A DNA stretch of 14,099 bases, from the NCBI GenBank assembly GCA_023128455.1, contig JAGMDW010000053.1:1-14099 (forward strand), in the 5' to 3' direction. The translations under genes were made by a program, and so were the position numbers. Shown one piece after another: positions 6,270 to 14,096 of the stretch. Below the pieces are notes generated by a model that searched no databases, had not been told where the DNA came from, and saw only the letters and a list, made by a program, of their open reading frames with translations. This DNA is from Desulfurellaceae bacterium. GTDB lineage: Bacteria > Campylobacterota_A > Desulfurellia > JAGGSF01. Numbering within the stretch: the first letter of the stretch is position 1; the number at the start of each line of letters is the position of its first letter.

Positions 6270-7718
6270 TCACTTATTTAAACTCTCTTTTAAGCTGTTG
6301 CCCGAAGAAAGATATTTGTCTATTCCTCTTGCCGCTTTTTTCCCATCTCCCACCGCCAGTATCACCGTTGCCGCCCCACGAGCAATATCTCCACCACAGA
6401 ATATACCTTCTCTGGTAGTTTGCATCGTCTCCTCATCAAATACGAAATAACCCCATTTGTTTATCTCCACACCAAGAGCGGCGGCGCTCCTTGGCACGAT
6501 GGGATTAGCCAATGTCCCAATGGAATCAATAACCATATCAGCTTCTATGATAAAGTTTGTTCCCTCTACAGGAATAGGTCTTCTCCTTCCCGATTCATCA
6601 GGCTCACCTAATTCCATCTTAATACATTCCATGCCGGTAACTTCTCCTGTCTCATAATCACCCAATACCTTTATGGGAAGAGTAAGGAAATTCAATACTA
6701 CACCTTCTTCTTCGGCATGAGCAATCTCCTCTATCCTTGCCGGCGCCTCTTTCCTTGACCTTCTATAAACGATGTGAGATACTTCTGCGCCTAACCTTAA
6801 AGCAGTTCTTGCAGAATCCATGGATACATTCCCTGCACCAATTGTGCACACCTTTCTTCCTATCTTTATTGGTGTATCATACTCTGGAAATCTATAGGCT
6901 TTCATAAGATTAGAACGGGTAAGAAATTCATTTGCTGAATATACCATTGCCAAGTTTTCTCCAGGAATCTCCATAAACCTGGGTGCACCCGCACCAATTG
7001 CTATAAACATAGCATTAAATTCTTTTGCCATATCAGGTATACTCTTTGTCTTTCCTGCAACAAAATCTGTTTCAAATTTCACTCCCAGTTTCTCAATCTC
7101 ACCTGCCTCATATCTCACAATCTCTTTTGGCAACCTGAATTCTGGAATACCATAAACCAAAACCCCTCCTGAGGCATGAAATGCCTCAAAGATGGTTACA
7201 TCATAACCCATCTTTTGCAAATCTGCAGCACAGACAAGACCAGCCGGACCAGCACCAATAACGGCTACAGTCTTACCTTTCTTTTTAATTTCTGGTAATT
7301 TTTCATGAACACCGTTTTCTCTTGCCCAGTCTGAAACAAATCGTTCCAATCTTCCTATAGCAATGGGCTTGCCTTTTTTGTTAAGCACGCATGTTTCACA
7401 ACACTGTGTTTCTTGAGGACACACCCTGCCGCACACTGCAGGAAGATTATTTGTTTTCAATATTTCAAAATATGAACCTGCAAAATCCTCCTCCACAATC
7501 TTTTGGATAAACTCTGTGATACGCACCTCCGCCGGACAGCCTTCCACACACTTCGGAGGCGTACACTGTAGACACCTCTGTGCTTCATAGATAGCCATCT
7601 CTTTGGTATAACCGGTAGGCACCTCATTAAAATTGTGCCCCCTTATCTGGGGATCCTGCTCAGGCATTTGCACTTGATCTCTCTGCATTCTCTCTTTGAT
7701 AGGTATCATCTCAGCCAT
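6270..7718 (-). CDS. nfnB: NfnB/GltD-like NADPH-dependent Fe-S flavoprotein
   Basis: Member of the glutamate synthase small-subunit family, which includes the large Nfn subunit and carries two [4Fe-4S] clusters, FAD and an NADPH site. Seen: cluster cysteines 49, 52, 57, 61 and 96, 100, 106, 110 (Cys107 adjacent); FAD dinucleotide loop G-A-G-P-A-G at 155-160; second loop G-A-G-N-V-S-M-D at 294-301 followed by Y-R-R-S (318-321), the arginines being usual for NADPH preference; C-terminal G-G-D motif closing the FAD site. The 482 residues are normal. There is no glutamate synthase large subunit here. Instead it heads a locus with a molybdopterin subunit 26 bp downstream and an NfnA-like gene last, so a redox complex is more likely than glutamate synthesis. 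The ATG follows AAAGGAGG by nine bases. Bifurcation is possible but not shown. Confidence 0.88.
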   Translation of the reverse strand: MAEMIPIKERMQRDQVQMPEQDPQIRGHNFNEVPTGYTKEMAIYEAQRCLQCTPPKCVEGCPAEVRITEFIQKIVEEDFAGSYFEILKTNNLPAVCGRVCPQETQCCETCVLNKKGKPIAIGRLERFVSDWARENGVHEKLPEIKKKGKTVAVIGAGPAGLVCAADLQKMGYDVTIFEAFHASGGVLVYGIPEFRLPKEIVRYEAGEIEKLGVKFETDFVAGKTKSIPDMAKEFNAMFIAIGAGAPRFMEIPGENLAMVYSANEFLTRSNLMKAYRFPEYDTPIKIGRKVCTIGAGNVSMDSARTALRLGAEVSHIVYRRSRKEAPARIEEIAHAEEEGVVLNFLTLPIKVLGDYETGEVTGMECIKMELGEPDESGRRRPIPVEGTNFIIEADMVIDSIGTLANPIVPRSAAALGVEINKWGYFVFDEETMQTTREGIFCGGDIARGAATVILAVGDGKKAARGIDKYLSSGNSLKESLNK

Positions 7719-7781
7719 AGTTCTTTCCCTCCTTTATAGTTTCCTTATAAGTTTCTAATCTGTAAAAAATTCATAACCATC
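7719..7781 (-). other. 63-bp gap before the redox locus
   Basis: The largest gap between minus-strand genes. It holds the ribosome site of the nfnB-like gene (AAAGGAGG on the minus strand, near 7728-7735). It has no hairpin terminator after the lipoprotein gene and no promoter with two good boxes at 16-18 bp. Read-through from the upstream gene chain is possible; a weak or regulator-dependent promoter cannot be excluded. Confidence 0.5.
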
Positions 7782-8387
7782 TTAAAACTTATTAAATTCC
7801 ATATTTATAGTTCCTAACATAGAAGCGATAATCAGGTTTACCTTTCCCCCATGAGGCATTTTTCTAAATCTAATTATATAATTTTTTGACCATCTGTTAG
7901 CATCTATGAGATACATCCACTGGTTTCTCACCCTGTTTCTTTCTATTTCTTCAATCTCCAACGGTTTCTCTATCATTTTTCCATAAATAGCATGCACATT
8001 CCAGAAAGGATGTAAACTTGCTAAATTATTTATATTTTCATTTCCTGTATAAAAGGCTATCCAGAATTCATCAAAATTCTTTGTGCGATTTTTCCACTCT
8101 TCTTTCAATTTTTCCTTTTCTACATCAGGTAAATGTGCCTGCTTACTATATGAATCTATAAAACTCATAGCCAACTTTTTATCAAAATAGGTAGCCTTGC
8201 AGATAGCAACAGTTTCAAAATCTCTATACAGCTTAAAAGACCTGGTATGCGAGGAAATCATCCGTGTAAACTCACTGCTATAACTTCTGACACCAATATC
8301 TTGCATGTAAGCGCAACTTGACATAATTAAAAGAAAAAAAACCAAAATGCAAATTCTAACATTTCTACTTATTTTTTGTTCATTCAT
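7782..8387 (-). CDS. Small putative lipoprotein of unknown function
   Basis: No family recognised. Seen: a positively charged start, a hydrophobic stretch at about 11-22, and a possible lipobox I-M-S-S-C with Cys25 as the lipidated residue. The Met at -3 is uncommon, so lipidation is likely but not certain. The mature part (about 176 residues) is hydrophilic, rich in Lys, Glu and aromatic residues (several Trp and Tyr), with only one Cys (Cys63) after the lipobox and no transmembrane span. A charged, probably helical segment covers about 85-105. The start codon overlaps the aroB stop in an ATGA, with no well-spaced ribosome site, so it is translated by coupling to aroB. It could be an envelope protein working with the periplasmic binding protein two genes upstream; that is only a context guess. 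Confidence 0.7.
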   Translation of the reverse strand: MNEQKISRNVRICILVFFLLIMSSCAYMQDIGVRSYSSEFTRMISSHTRSFKLYRDFETVAICKATYFDKKLAMSFIDSYSKQAHLPDVEKEKLKEEWKNRTKNFDEFWIAFYTGNENINNLASLHPFWNVHAIYGKMIEKPLEIEEIERNRVRNQWMYLIDANRWSKNYIIRFRKMPHGGKVNLIIASMLGTINMEFNKF

Positions 8388-9466
8388 CCCTTTACTTCAT
8401 TGATTGTTTCAACAATCATTTGTAATTCTAAATCTGTAGCAATTCTAACTTTACCGATATTTTCTGTCAAGACAAATCTAAGTTTGTCACTTACTACCTT
8501 CTTGTCCCATCTCATTACATCGTATATATCATTAGTTTTAAATTCTGATGGTACATGTACAGGGAGAGAAAAAGATCGCAAAACATTTTTTATTCTTTCA
8601 TAAACTTGTTTTTTACATATATTCAACTTCCAGGAAAGTAGCGAAGCAAACACCATACCCACGGCCACTGCCTCTCCATGTCTATAGGTTTTATATCCTC
8701 CTATTTTTTCCAGGGCATGAGCTAAAGTATGTCCAAAATTGAGTATTTGTCTTACATCTTTTTCCTTTTCATCCTTTTGCACAATATTTGTCTTATTTAA
8801 AATGCTCCTCTTCACTATGTACAATGTAGTCTGTCTGTCTCGGTGAAGAATTTTTTCCGTATTTTGCTCTATATATTTAAACAATCCTTCGTCCTGTATG
8901 ATACCGTATTTTACCACCTCAGCTAATGCCGCCTTCCATTCCCTATCCGGTAGTGTATGCAAAAAATCTATTCCGCTGAACACGGCATCGGGTTGATAAA
9001 ATGCACCAATGAGGTTTTTTCCTTTTTTGTGATTTACGGCTACCTTCCCTCCAATGGAACTATCCGCTTGTGCAAGTAAGGTAGTAGGAATATGAATGAG
9101 GGGAATGCCTCTCAAAAATGCGGCAGCGGCAAATCCTGCAATGTCTCCCACTACACCACCACCCAATGCAAACAATGGACTTTTTCTATCTAAATTATTT
9201 TCCGCTAAAAAATCTATGATTTTGATAAACTCATATATGTTTTTATATTCTTCCCCATCAGGCATAATGTAAGTAAAAACTTCAAATCTATTTTTTAAGA
9301 CTTCTTCTATTCTTTTGCCATACAAGGGATAAACGGTGCTATTTGTAACCAAAGTTGATTTATTAGAATAATTTGCTTTTTCAATAAAAGACAAGAGTTC
9401 CTCTGATATATCTTCTCCTACAAAAACATTGTAGGTCTTTACAAGCGTATGCACATCAATGATCAT
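8384..9466 (-). CDS. aroB: 3-dehydroquinate synthase
   Basis: Cytoplasmic NAD- and metal-dependent enzyme converting DAHP to 3-dehydroquinate, second step of the shikimate pathway. Seen: glycine-rich NAD loop G-G-G-V-V-G-D at 102-108, P-T-T-L-L-A-Q-x-D-S-S-I-G-G-K at 127-141, and the three metal ligands by family alignment: Glu183 (A-E-V-V-K-Y-G), His246 (N-F-G-H-T) and His263 (R-H-G-E-A). The length of 360 is usual and the sequence is intact. The ATG lies two bases after the stop of the binding-protein gene, with AAAGGAG formed by that gene's last codons. Downstream it overlaps the lipoprotein gene by four bases. No other shikimate genes are in the window. Confidence 0.96.
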   Translation of the reverse strand: MIIDVHTLVKTYNVFVGEDISEELLSFIEKANYSNKSTLVTNSTVYPLYGKRIEEVLKNRFEVFTYIMPDGEEYKNIYEFIKIIDFLAENNLDRKSPLFALGGGVVGDIAGFAAAAFLRGIPLIHIPTTLLAQADSSIGGKVAVNHKKGKNLIGAFYQPDAVFSGIDFLHTLPDREWKAALAEVVKYGIIQDEGLFKYIEQNTEKILHRDRQTTLYIVKRSILNKTNIVQKDEKEKDVRQILNFGHTLAHALEKIGGYKTYRHGEAVAVGMVFASLLSWKLNICKKQVYERIKNVLRSFSLPVHVPSEFKTNDIYDVMRWDKKVVSDKLRFVLTENIGKVRIATDLELQMIVETINEVKG

Positions 9467-9468
9467 TT

Positions 9469-10596
9469 CTACTCCTTTATTTCTATATCCAGTTGGGATT
9501 TGACCGGGACTATTTTACGGTTCTTTATGGTTAACAAAAATGGAATTTTTTCGGCATCACCGTTATTGAATTTAACAAGTTTACCGGTAACTCCTAACCG
9601 ATTTTGTAATGAGTTTAAATAATCAACAATACAATTGCCTGTTTTACACTCTTTTGCCTCTACAATCATTTTTCCTATATCATAACCCAAAGCAGAAAAT
9701 AATGTAGGGTTCTTGCCATAAAGCTCCTTGTATTTGCGGACAAAATGTTCATTTTGTTCCTCTTTATTGTCCAAATAATATCCCGCAATAAAGTATGAAT
9801 TTTTTGTACATCCTAATGGTAAGGAAACAATACAACTATCATTCCACCCTTCGTTACCTAAAATAGCACGAGGATAAATATCATAAAAAGCAATGAGAGA
9901 AAGTATCTTTTTCAAATCTTTCCTATTTCCTGCAACAAAGAGAGTGTCAAATTTAACACCACACCCATAGGTAAAATTTCCTTCATCTTTCACTTCAAAG
10001 GCCTGTTTGATACAGGACGAATATTCCATGTCTTTTGATTTATAAATCTTTATTTTCACAACATGCCCCTCTTTTTTAATCACCTCGTCCATAAATGCAG
10101 TTCGCAACTCTAAACCGTAAGCCGTATCTGGGCAGAGTATCATAAAATCTTCTGAATATAGATCTTCGATAGCAAAATCTACCAAATATCTTATATCATC
10201 GGGATAAAAAGTAAACCGAAACACAAGAGGAGAAATCCCCGGAATATCCGAAGATTGAGCAAAGGGTGTAATCAATGGAACATCATATCTTTCAATAATA
10301 GGAATACATGCCTTTACATGCATACTCAAGAACGGACCCACAATAAGGTTAACTCTATCTTTTTGTATGAGTTCTTTTAATTGTTTTTGTAAATCTTCTG
10401 AAGATATATCTTTTACTATTGTCTGAATACTTGCCTCTGATAAGGGAATAGACAAACCATTAAAAAAACTTAGACTAAAATATTTTATATTTCCACTTAA
10501 TGGAAGTAAACACCCCACCTTTTCTATGGCATACGAAGGGAAAGAAAACAGTATTAAAAAAATGCAAAAAAACAGAGAAACAAATCTTCTTCTCAT
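9469..10596 (-). CDS. Periplasmic binding protein, LivK/LpoA-like (type 1 fold)
   Basis: Exported protein of the type 1 periplasmic-binding fold that includes branched-chain amino acid binding proteins and the C-terminal part of LpoA/LppC. Seen: signal peptide 1-23 with an S-Y-A cleavage end; a strand opening V-G-C-L-L-P-L-S-G at 27-35; a V-G-P-F motif followed by a P-L-I-T-P-F segment, typical of the first lobe; a G-Y-D-I-G segment and a final G-D-A-E-K-I-P-F near the C-terminus, typical of the second lobe. The cysteine at 11 has no lipobox, so a soluble periplasmic form is expected. There are no ABC permease or ATPase genes nearby, so it may act as a sensor or cell-wall regulator rather than in uptake. 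It overlaps the upstream glycosylase stop by four bases and lacks its own ribosome site. The ligand is unknown. Confidence 0.8.
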   Translation of the reverse strand: MRRRFVSLFFCIFLILFSFPSYAIEKVGCLLPLSGNIKYFSLSFFNGLSIPLSEASIQTIVKDISSEDLQKQLKELIQKDRVNLIVGPFLSMHVKACIPIIERYDVPLITPFAQSSDIPGISPLVFRFTFYPDDIRYLVDFAIEDLYSEDFMILCPDTAYGLELRTAFMDEVIKKEGHVVKIKIYKSKDMEYSSCIKQAFEVKDEGNFTYGCGVKFDTLFVAGNRKDLKKILSLIAFYDIYPRAILGNEGWNDSCIVSLPLGCTKNSYFIAGYYLDNKEEQNEHFVRKYKELYGKNPTLFSALGYDIGKMIVEAKECKTGNCIVDYLNSLQNRLGVTGKLVKFNNGDAEKIPFLLTIKNRKIVPVKSQLDIEIKE

Positions 10597-11228
10597 ACCA
10601 TTTTCATCGCTTTTATCAAGTCCTCCTTAAATGAATCTGCTGCATGAGGGTTCCTTAGAAGGTAAGCGGGGTGAAAAGTAGGAATAGCAGTAACCTCTCT
10701 ATACTTCATTGTTCTTCCTCTTAAGACAGAGATAGGCAAGGCACTTCCTGTAAGTTGTTGTGCAGCAAACTTTCCCAAACAAATGATAATCTTGGGCTTA
10801 ATAATTTCTACCTGCTTTTCTAAATAAGGAAGGCACATCAAAAGCTCTTCTGGTTTGGGGTTTCTATTTTCTGGAGGTCGACATTTTATACAATTGGCTA
10901 TATATATATCCTTTCTCCTTAAACCTATTTTCTCAAAGATCCCATCCATTAACTTCCCTGCCCTACCTATAAATGGCTTGCCTGACAAGTCTTCTTCTCT
11001 GCCCGGTGCTTCTCCCACAAACATAATTTCCGCATCTTCATTCCCTTCACCAAATACAATATGGGTGCGAGTTCTAAAAAGCGGGCACCTCTTACATCTC
11101 TCCACTTCTTTTCTTAATTCCTGCAAGGATTCTTTCTCTTCGTTATCTATATCTCCCGTACCTTTCATATATTCTATTCCAACTGTATCCTTTAGAAATT
11201 GAAGATACACTTTGACTCCATTCATCAT
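10593..11228 (-). CDS. Family 4 (Fe-S) uracil-DNA glycosylase
   Basis: Removes uracil from DNA after cytosine deamination; family 4 enzymes are common in thermophiles and many anaerobes. Seen: the [4Fe-4S] ligands Cys45, Cys48, Cys116 and Cys132 with the expected 2- and 15-residue gaps; catalytic motif G-E-A-P-G at 72-76; G-K-P-F-I-G-R-A-G at 83-91; and motif H-P-A-Y-L-L-R at 186-192. About 30 extra residues precede the first cysteine compared with short family members, a common variation. Two adjacent ATG codons (11228 and 11225) are possible starts; the first overlaps the hisG stop by four bases. It was once annotated as a phage SPO1 DNA polymerase-related protein. Its link to the neighbouring biosynthetic genes is translational coupling, not pathway. 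Confidence 0.93.
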   Translation of the reverse strand: MMNGVKVYLQFLKDTVGIEYMKGTGDIDNEEKESLQELRKEVERCKRCPLFRTRTHIVFGEGNEDAEIMFVGEAPGREEDLSGKPFIGRAGKLMDGIFEKIGLRRKDIYIANCIKCRPPENRNPKPEELLMCLPYLEKQVEIIKPKIIICLGKFAAQQLTGSALPISVLRGRTMKYREVTAIPTFHPAYLLRNPHAADSFKEDLIKAMKMV

Positions 11229-11833
11229 GTAAGAATATCCATCAACTCCTTAATCTCATTATATTTTGTGTGATAGCTCCCTTTACTAGCAACAAGATAG
11301 GCAGTAGATGTGAAAATTTCTCTTATTACTCTTAACCCATTCTCTTTTAATGTTCTGCCAGTGGATGTAATATCTACAATCCAATCCGATATTTCAAAAA
11401 GCGGTGCAAGTTCTATAGAACCATAAAGTTTTATTATCTCCACATTTATTCCTTCTTTTGTAAAAAAATCCTTAGCTATGTTGGGAAACTTCGTAGCTAC
11501 CCTCAATGGTCTTAAAGGAGATATTACATCACTCTTTCCAGCCACTACCATCTTACAACGCCCTATATTCAAGTTAATCAGTTCGTATAAATCTCTGTTT
11601 TGTTCTCTTAATACATCATATCCCGCTATTCCCAAATCCGCCGCTCCATATTCAACATAAGTGGGTACATCCTGGGCTCTCACTATAATAAACCTCACCT
11701 TTCCTTCCCATCCATCAAAATAAAGTTTTCTTCCATTTTGAGGAGATTGAACATCTATCCCCTTTTTTACAAATATATTCAATGCTTCGTCTAAAAGTCT
11801 CCCTTTGGATAAAGCAACAACAAGTCTATTCAC
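11225..11833 (-). CDS. hisG: ATP phosphoribosyltransferase, short form
   Basis: Catalyses the first step of histidine synthesis, joining ATP and PRPP. Seen: S-K-G-R-L near 9-13, R-A-Q-D-V-P at 52-57, G-A-A-D-L-G-I-A-G at 63-71, and the PRPP loop D-I-T-S-T-G-R-T at 154-161. At 202 residues it lacks the C-terminal histidine-binding domain of long HisG. Short forms are known to need the regulatory partner HisZ, which is not in this window. The start is GTG at 11833, set by AAGGAG nine bases upstream inside the end of murA. It overlaps murA by eight bases and the glycosylase gene by four. The murA-hisG pair occurs in several bacterial lineages. Confidence 0.95.
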   Translation of the reverse strand: MNRLVVALSKGRLLDEALNIFVKKGIDVQSPQNGRKLYFDGWEGKVRFIIVRAQDVPTYVEYGAADLGIAGYDVLREQNRDLYELINLNIGRCKMVVAGKSDVISPLRPLRVATKFPNIAKDFFTKEGINVEIIKLYGSIELAPLFEISDWIVDITSTGRTLKENGLRVIREIFTSTAYLVASKGSYHTKYNEIKELMDILT

Positions 11834-13085
11834 TTTTTTCTCTCCTTATAGATCCTGAAAGCGCACTGATTTTTTGCTCTAAATTTTCATACCCCCGATC
11901 CAAATGATGAACCCCAAACATCGTCGTCTCTCCGCGAGCCATTAATCCTGCAATGATTAAAGACGCTGCTGCTCTGAGATCGGCCGCAGTAATAGGAGCA
12001 CCGTTTAGATGATCAACTCCTTCAATAATTGTATGGTTACCGCTTACTCTTATATTTGCCCCCATTCTTACCAACTCTGGTACATGCGAAAATCTCTTTT
12101 CAAAAATCGTTTCTGCAATTACGCTATTTCCATCTGCAATGGACAAAAGCGATGTGAACTGTGCCTGCATATCAGTAGGAAAACCAGGATAAGGCATGGT
12201 TTTTATATCTGTATGTTTTATTTTGCCTTTCATTTTTACTCTTAGTCCGTTTTCTTTCACATTTATGCTTGCTCCCACACCTTCCAGTTTTTCCACCACA
12301 GCGTGCAGGTGAGAATAAGGAGCGTTTATAATCTCCACATCTCCCTTTGTCGCACAGGCTAAAACCATATATGTTCCCGCTTCTACTCGATCAAAAATTA
12401 TGTTGTGCACTTTATTTGCTTTCAAACTACTCACGCCACTCACAACAATGTTTTCTGTTCCTGCACCTTCTATTTTTGCACCACAACTGTTCAAAAAATT
12501 TGCCAAATCTACTACCTCCGGCTCTTGAGCGGCATTCAATATCGTTGTAACTCCATCGGCAAGAGTAGCAGCCATAACCACATTCTCTGTTCCAGTAACA
12601 GTAGGAATATCAAAATATATTTCTCTCCCCCTTAGTTTTTTCGCTTTAGCTTCAATGTATCCATTCTTTACTTCAATAAGAGCTCCCAATTTTCTTAACG
12701 CCTCTATATGCAAGTTTACAGGCCTTTCTCCTATGGCACAGCCTCCAGGCAGTGAAACTCTGGCCTTTTTATATTTAGCTAAAAGAGGACCCAAAACGAG
12801 TATGGATGCACGCATTGTTTTCACTAAATCATAAGGTGCGAATGTTTTATTTATATTACTGGCATCAATTTTGAGATTGTGTTGTTTCAACTCAAATTCT
12901 GCTCCCATAAGCTCTAACAATTTACAAATTGTTTCTACATCTCTTAATTGAGGAACATTGCAAAACTCACATCCCCCGTCTAATAAAATAGACGAAGAAA
13001 TAAGAGGAAGAGCAGCATTCTTTGCTCCCCCTATCTTCACTTTACCGCATAATGGCTTTCCGCCCTTTATTATTATTTTCTCCAT
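11826..13085 (-). CDS. murA: UDP-N-acetylglucosamine 1-carboxyvinyltransferase
   Basis: First committed step of peptidoglycan synthesis: transfers enolpyruvate from PEP to UDP-GlcNAc in the cytoplasm. Seen: K-N at 22-23, Arg92, the catalytic loop P-G-G-C-A-I-G at 113-119 with Cys116 (the residue alkylated by fosfomycin, so the protein is of the sensitive Cys type, not the Asp type), catalytic Asp305 in P-T-D-M-Q, and Arg397 in L-D-R-G-Y. The 419 residues match the family. AGAAGG formed by the last codons of the ROK gene is the ribosome site; the ATG follows that gene's stop by three bases. Only one copy is visible. The reading frame is intact. Confidence 0.97.
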   Translation of the reverse strand: MEKIIIKGGKPLCGKVKIGGAKNAALPLISSSILLDGGCEFCNVPQLRDVETICKLLELMGAEFELKQHNLKIDASNINKTFAPYDLVKTMRASILVLGPLLAKYKKARVSLPGGCAIGERPVNLHIEALRKLGALIEVKNGYIEAKAKKLRGREIYFDIPTVTGTENVVMAATLADGVTTILNAAQEPEVVDLANFLNSCGAKIEGAGTENIVVSGVSSLKANKVHNIIFDRVEAGTYMVLACATKGDVEIINAPYSHLHAVVEKLEGVGASINVKENGLRVKMKGKIKHTDIKTMPYPGFPTDMQAQFTSLLSIADGNSVIAETIFEKRFSHVPELVRMGANIRVSGNHTIIEGVDHLNGAPITAADLRAAASLIIAGLMARGETTMFGVHHLDRGYENLEQKISALSGSIRREKSE

Positions 13086-13088
13086 ACA

Positions 13089-13949
13089 TTATCCTTCTAA
13101 TGCAATATGAGCCATACCGAGCAATCCTGCTTTATCCGGCAAAGAATCTCTAATGAATTTGACACCTGATGATAGATAAGTTCTTCTTTTTACTACCTCT
13201 TTCATCTTATTATAAAAACAAGGCCAGGAATAGCTCATTTTTCCCCCGAAGATTAGCGCTTGAGGATTAAAGATATTTATCAATGATGCCACCCCTATGC
13301 CCAAAAATACAGAGAACTGCTGCACCATCTTCCATGCTCTTTTATCCCCTTTTGCCAAATCAAACAAATCCTTTACGGTTTTATTTTCCCACTTTTTGTT
13401 TATTTCTCTTTGCAATGCCCATCCCCCTATGTAAGCCTCTAAACATCCTCTATTACCACAAGTACATCTCTTTCCAAAGGACATAACAGTTATATGTCCT
13501 ATCTCTCCCGCATACCCCTGATAACCCCTTAAAATTCTATTGTCTATTATGATTCCTCCTCCTATACCCGTTCCCAATGTTATGTAAATAATATGAGGAA
13601 GCTTAAATCGTCTGCTAGCACCGAAAGCAGCAGCATTGGCATCATTTTCCAAAAATAATGGGAGATGTATCTCCTCCTCCAATTTAAAGAAAGAAAAATT
13701 ATTCAAAAATGGTAGATTGGGCGATTTTTTCAATATTTTTTCCTTATAATCTACTGCACCGGCAACAGCTATGCCTATTTTTTTTGTCTCCTTATTCATC
13801 ATTTTTTTTATATGTTCAATAATACTCTTTGTTAACTGTTCTAAACTCTTTCCGCTTTTAATCTCAATTTCTTCTTCTATATTTAATCTTTCTGAGACAC
13901 GAGCTATCCTGGTATTGGTACCTCCAATATCCAACGCCACTACATTCAT
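13089..13949 (-). CDS. ROK-family sugar kinase (glucokinase-like)
   Basis: Phosphorylates a hexose or amino sugar using ATP. Seen: phosphate-binding D-I-G-G-T-N-T-R at 7-14, catalytic Asp103 in E-N-D-A-N-A, a second phosphate loop L-G-T-G-I-G-G-G at 125-132, E-I-G-H with His152, and the zinc motif C-x-C-G-x2-G-C-x-E with Cys162, 164 and 169. There is no N-terminal helix-turn-helix, so it is an enzyme rather than a ROK repressor. The length of 286 is slightly short but complete. Glucose, GlcNAc and mannose are all possible substrates. Lying directly upstream of murA, amino-sugar recycling is tempting but unproven. No clear ribosome site precedes the ATG. An in-frame TAG lies three codons upstream, so the start cannot be further out. 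Confidence 0.9.
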   Translation of the reverse strand: MNVVALDIGGTNTRIARVSERLNIEEEIEIKSGKSLEQLTKSIIEHIKKMMNKETKKIGIAVAGAVDYKEKILKKSPNLPFLNNFSFFKLEEEIHLPLFLENDANAAAFGASRRFKLPHIIYITLGTGIGGGIIIDNRILRGYQGYAGEIGHITVMSFGKRCTCGNRGCLEAYIGGWALQREINKKWENKTVKDLFDLAKGDKRAWKMVQQFSVFLGIGVASLINIFNPQALIFGGKMSYSWPCFYNKMKEVVKRRTYLSSGVKFIRDSLPDKAGLLGMAHIALEG

Positions 13950-13958
13950 AACGGCATT

Positions 13959-14093
13959 CTATTTTAATTTTCCATAATATTCAAACACAATCAGTAAATA
14001 ATCCTTATAGTGCTTTAATCCGTCCAATCCTGAGGTAATCGTGAGGCTAACATTCTTATTTGCCTCGGGATTAAGATATTTTTTGCCTCGGGA
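13959..14093 (-). CDS. Possible C-terminal fragment of an upstream gene
   Basis: An open frame of 44 codons ending in TAG nine bases before the ROK start. Its composition is protein-like (charged, then a hydrophobic L-L-I-V-F stretch, ending G-K-L-K), with no ATG, so it would be the tail of a gene entering from beyond the right edge. The frame is closed by TAG-TAA in the last six bases of the window. A 15-bp direct repeat there shifts phase by 23 bases, so the frame break may be real decay or an artefact at a sequence end. No family recognised. Confidence 0.35.
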   Translation of the reverse strand, partial: SRGKKYLNPEANKNVSLTITSGLDGLKHYKDYLLIVFEYYGKLK

Positions 14094-14096
14094 TTA
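14059..14096. repeat. 15-bp direct repeat with a 23-bp period at the right edge
   Basis: TTTGCCTCGGGATTA occurs at 14059-14073 and again at 14082-14096 with no mismatches. The period of 23 is not a multiple of three, so the two copies read in different frames of the adjoining open frame. It could be a local duplication, the start of a longer repeat array, or an assembly artefact. Confidence 0.75.

Noticed and set aside
6270..7718. Glutamate synthase small subunit (gltD) as the primary name
   Set aside because: No glutamate synthase large subunit is nearby, and the gene sits with an NfnA-like and an FDH-like gene, so the Nfn-type name fits better.
7734..7757. Near-repeat TTATAGTTTC / TTATAAGTTTC as a possible operator
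   Set aside because: It is short, AT-rich and imperfect, with no palindromic symmetry, so it is likely chance.
7719..7781. Promoter or terminator between the lipoprotein gene and the nfnB-like gene
   Set aside because: TATAAG- and TATAAA-like boxes exist, but no -35 box lies at 16-18 bp, and no stem precedes the short T-run.
10855..11202. Plus-strand open frame of 115 codons
   Set aside because: It is wholly antisense to the uracil glycosylase gene, which carries all expected motifs; there is no ribosome site.
13771..13977. Plus-strand hydrophobic open frame that could look like a small membrane protein
   Set aside because: The hydrophobicity comes from reading the complement of Lys- and Glu-rich codons in the ROK gene; no ribosome site.
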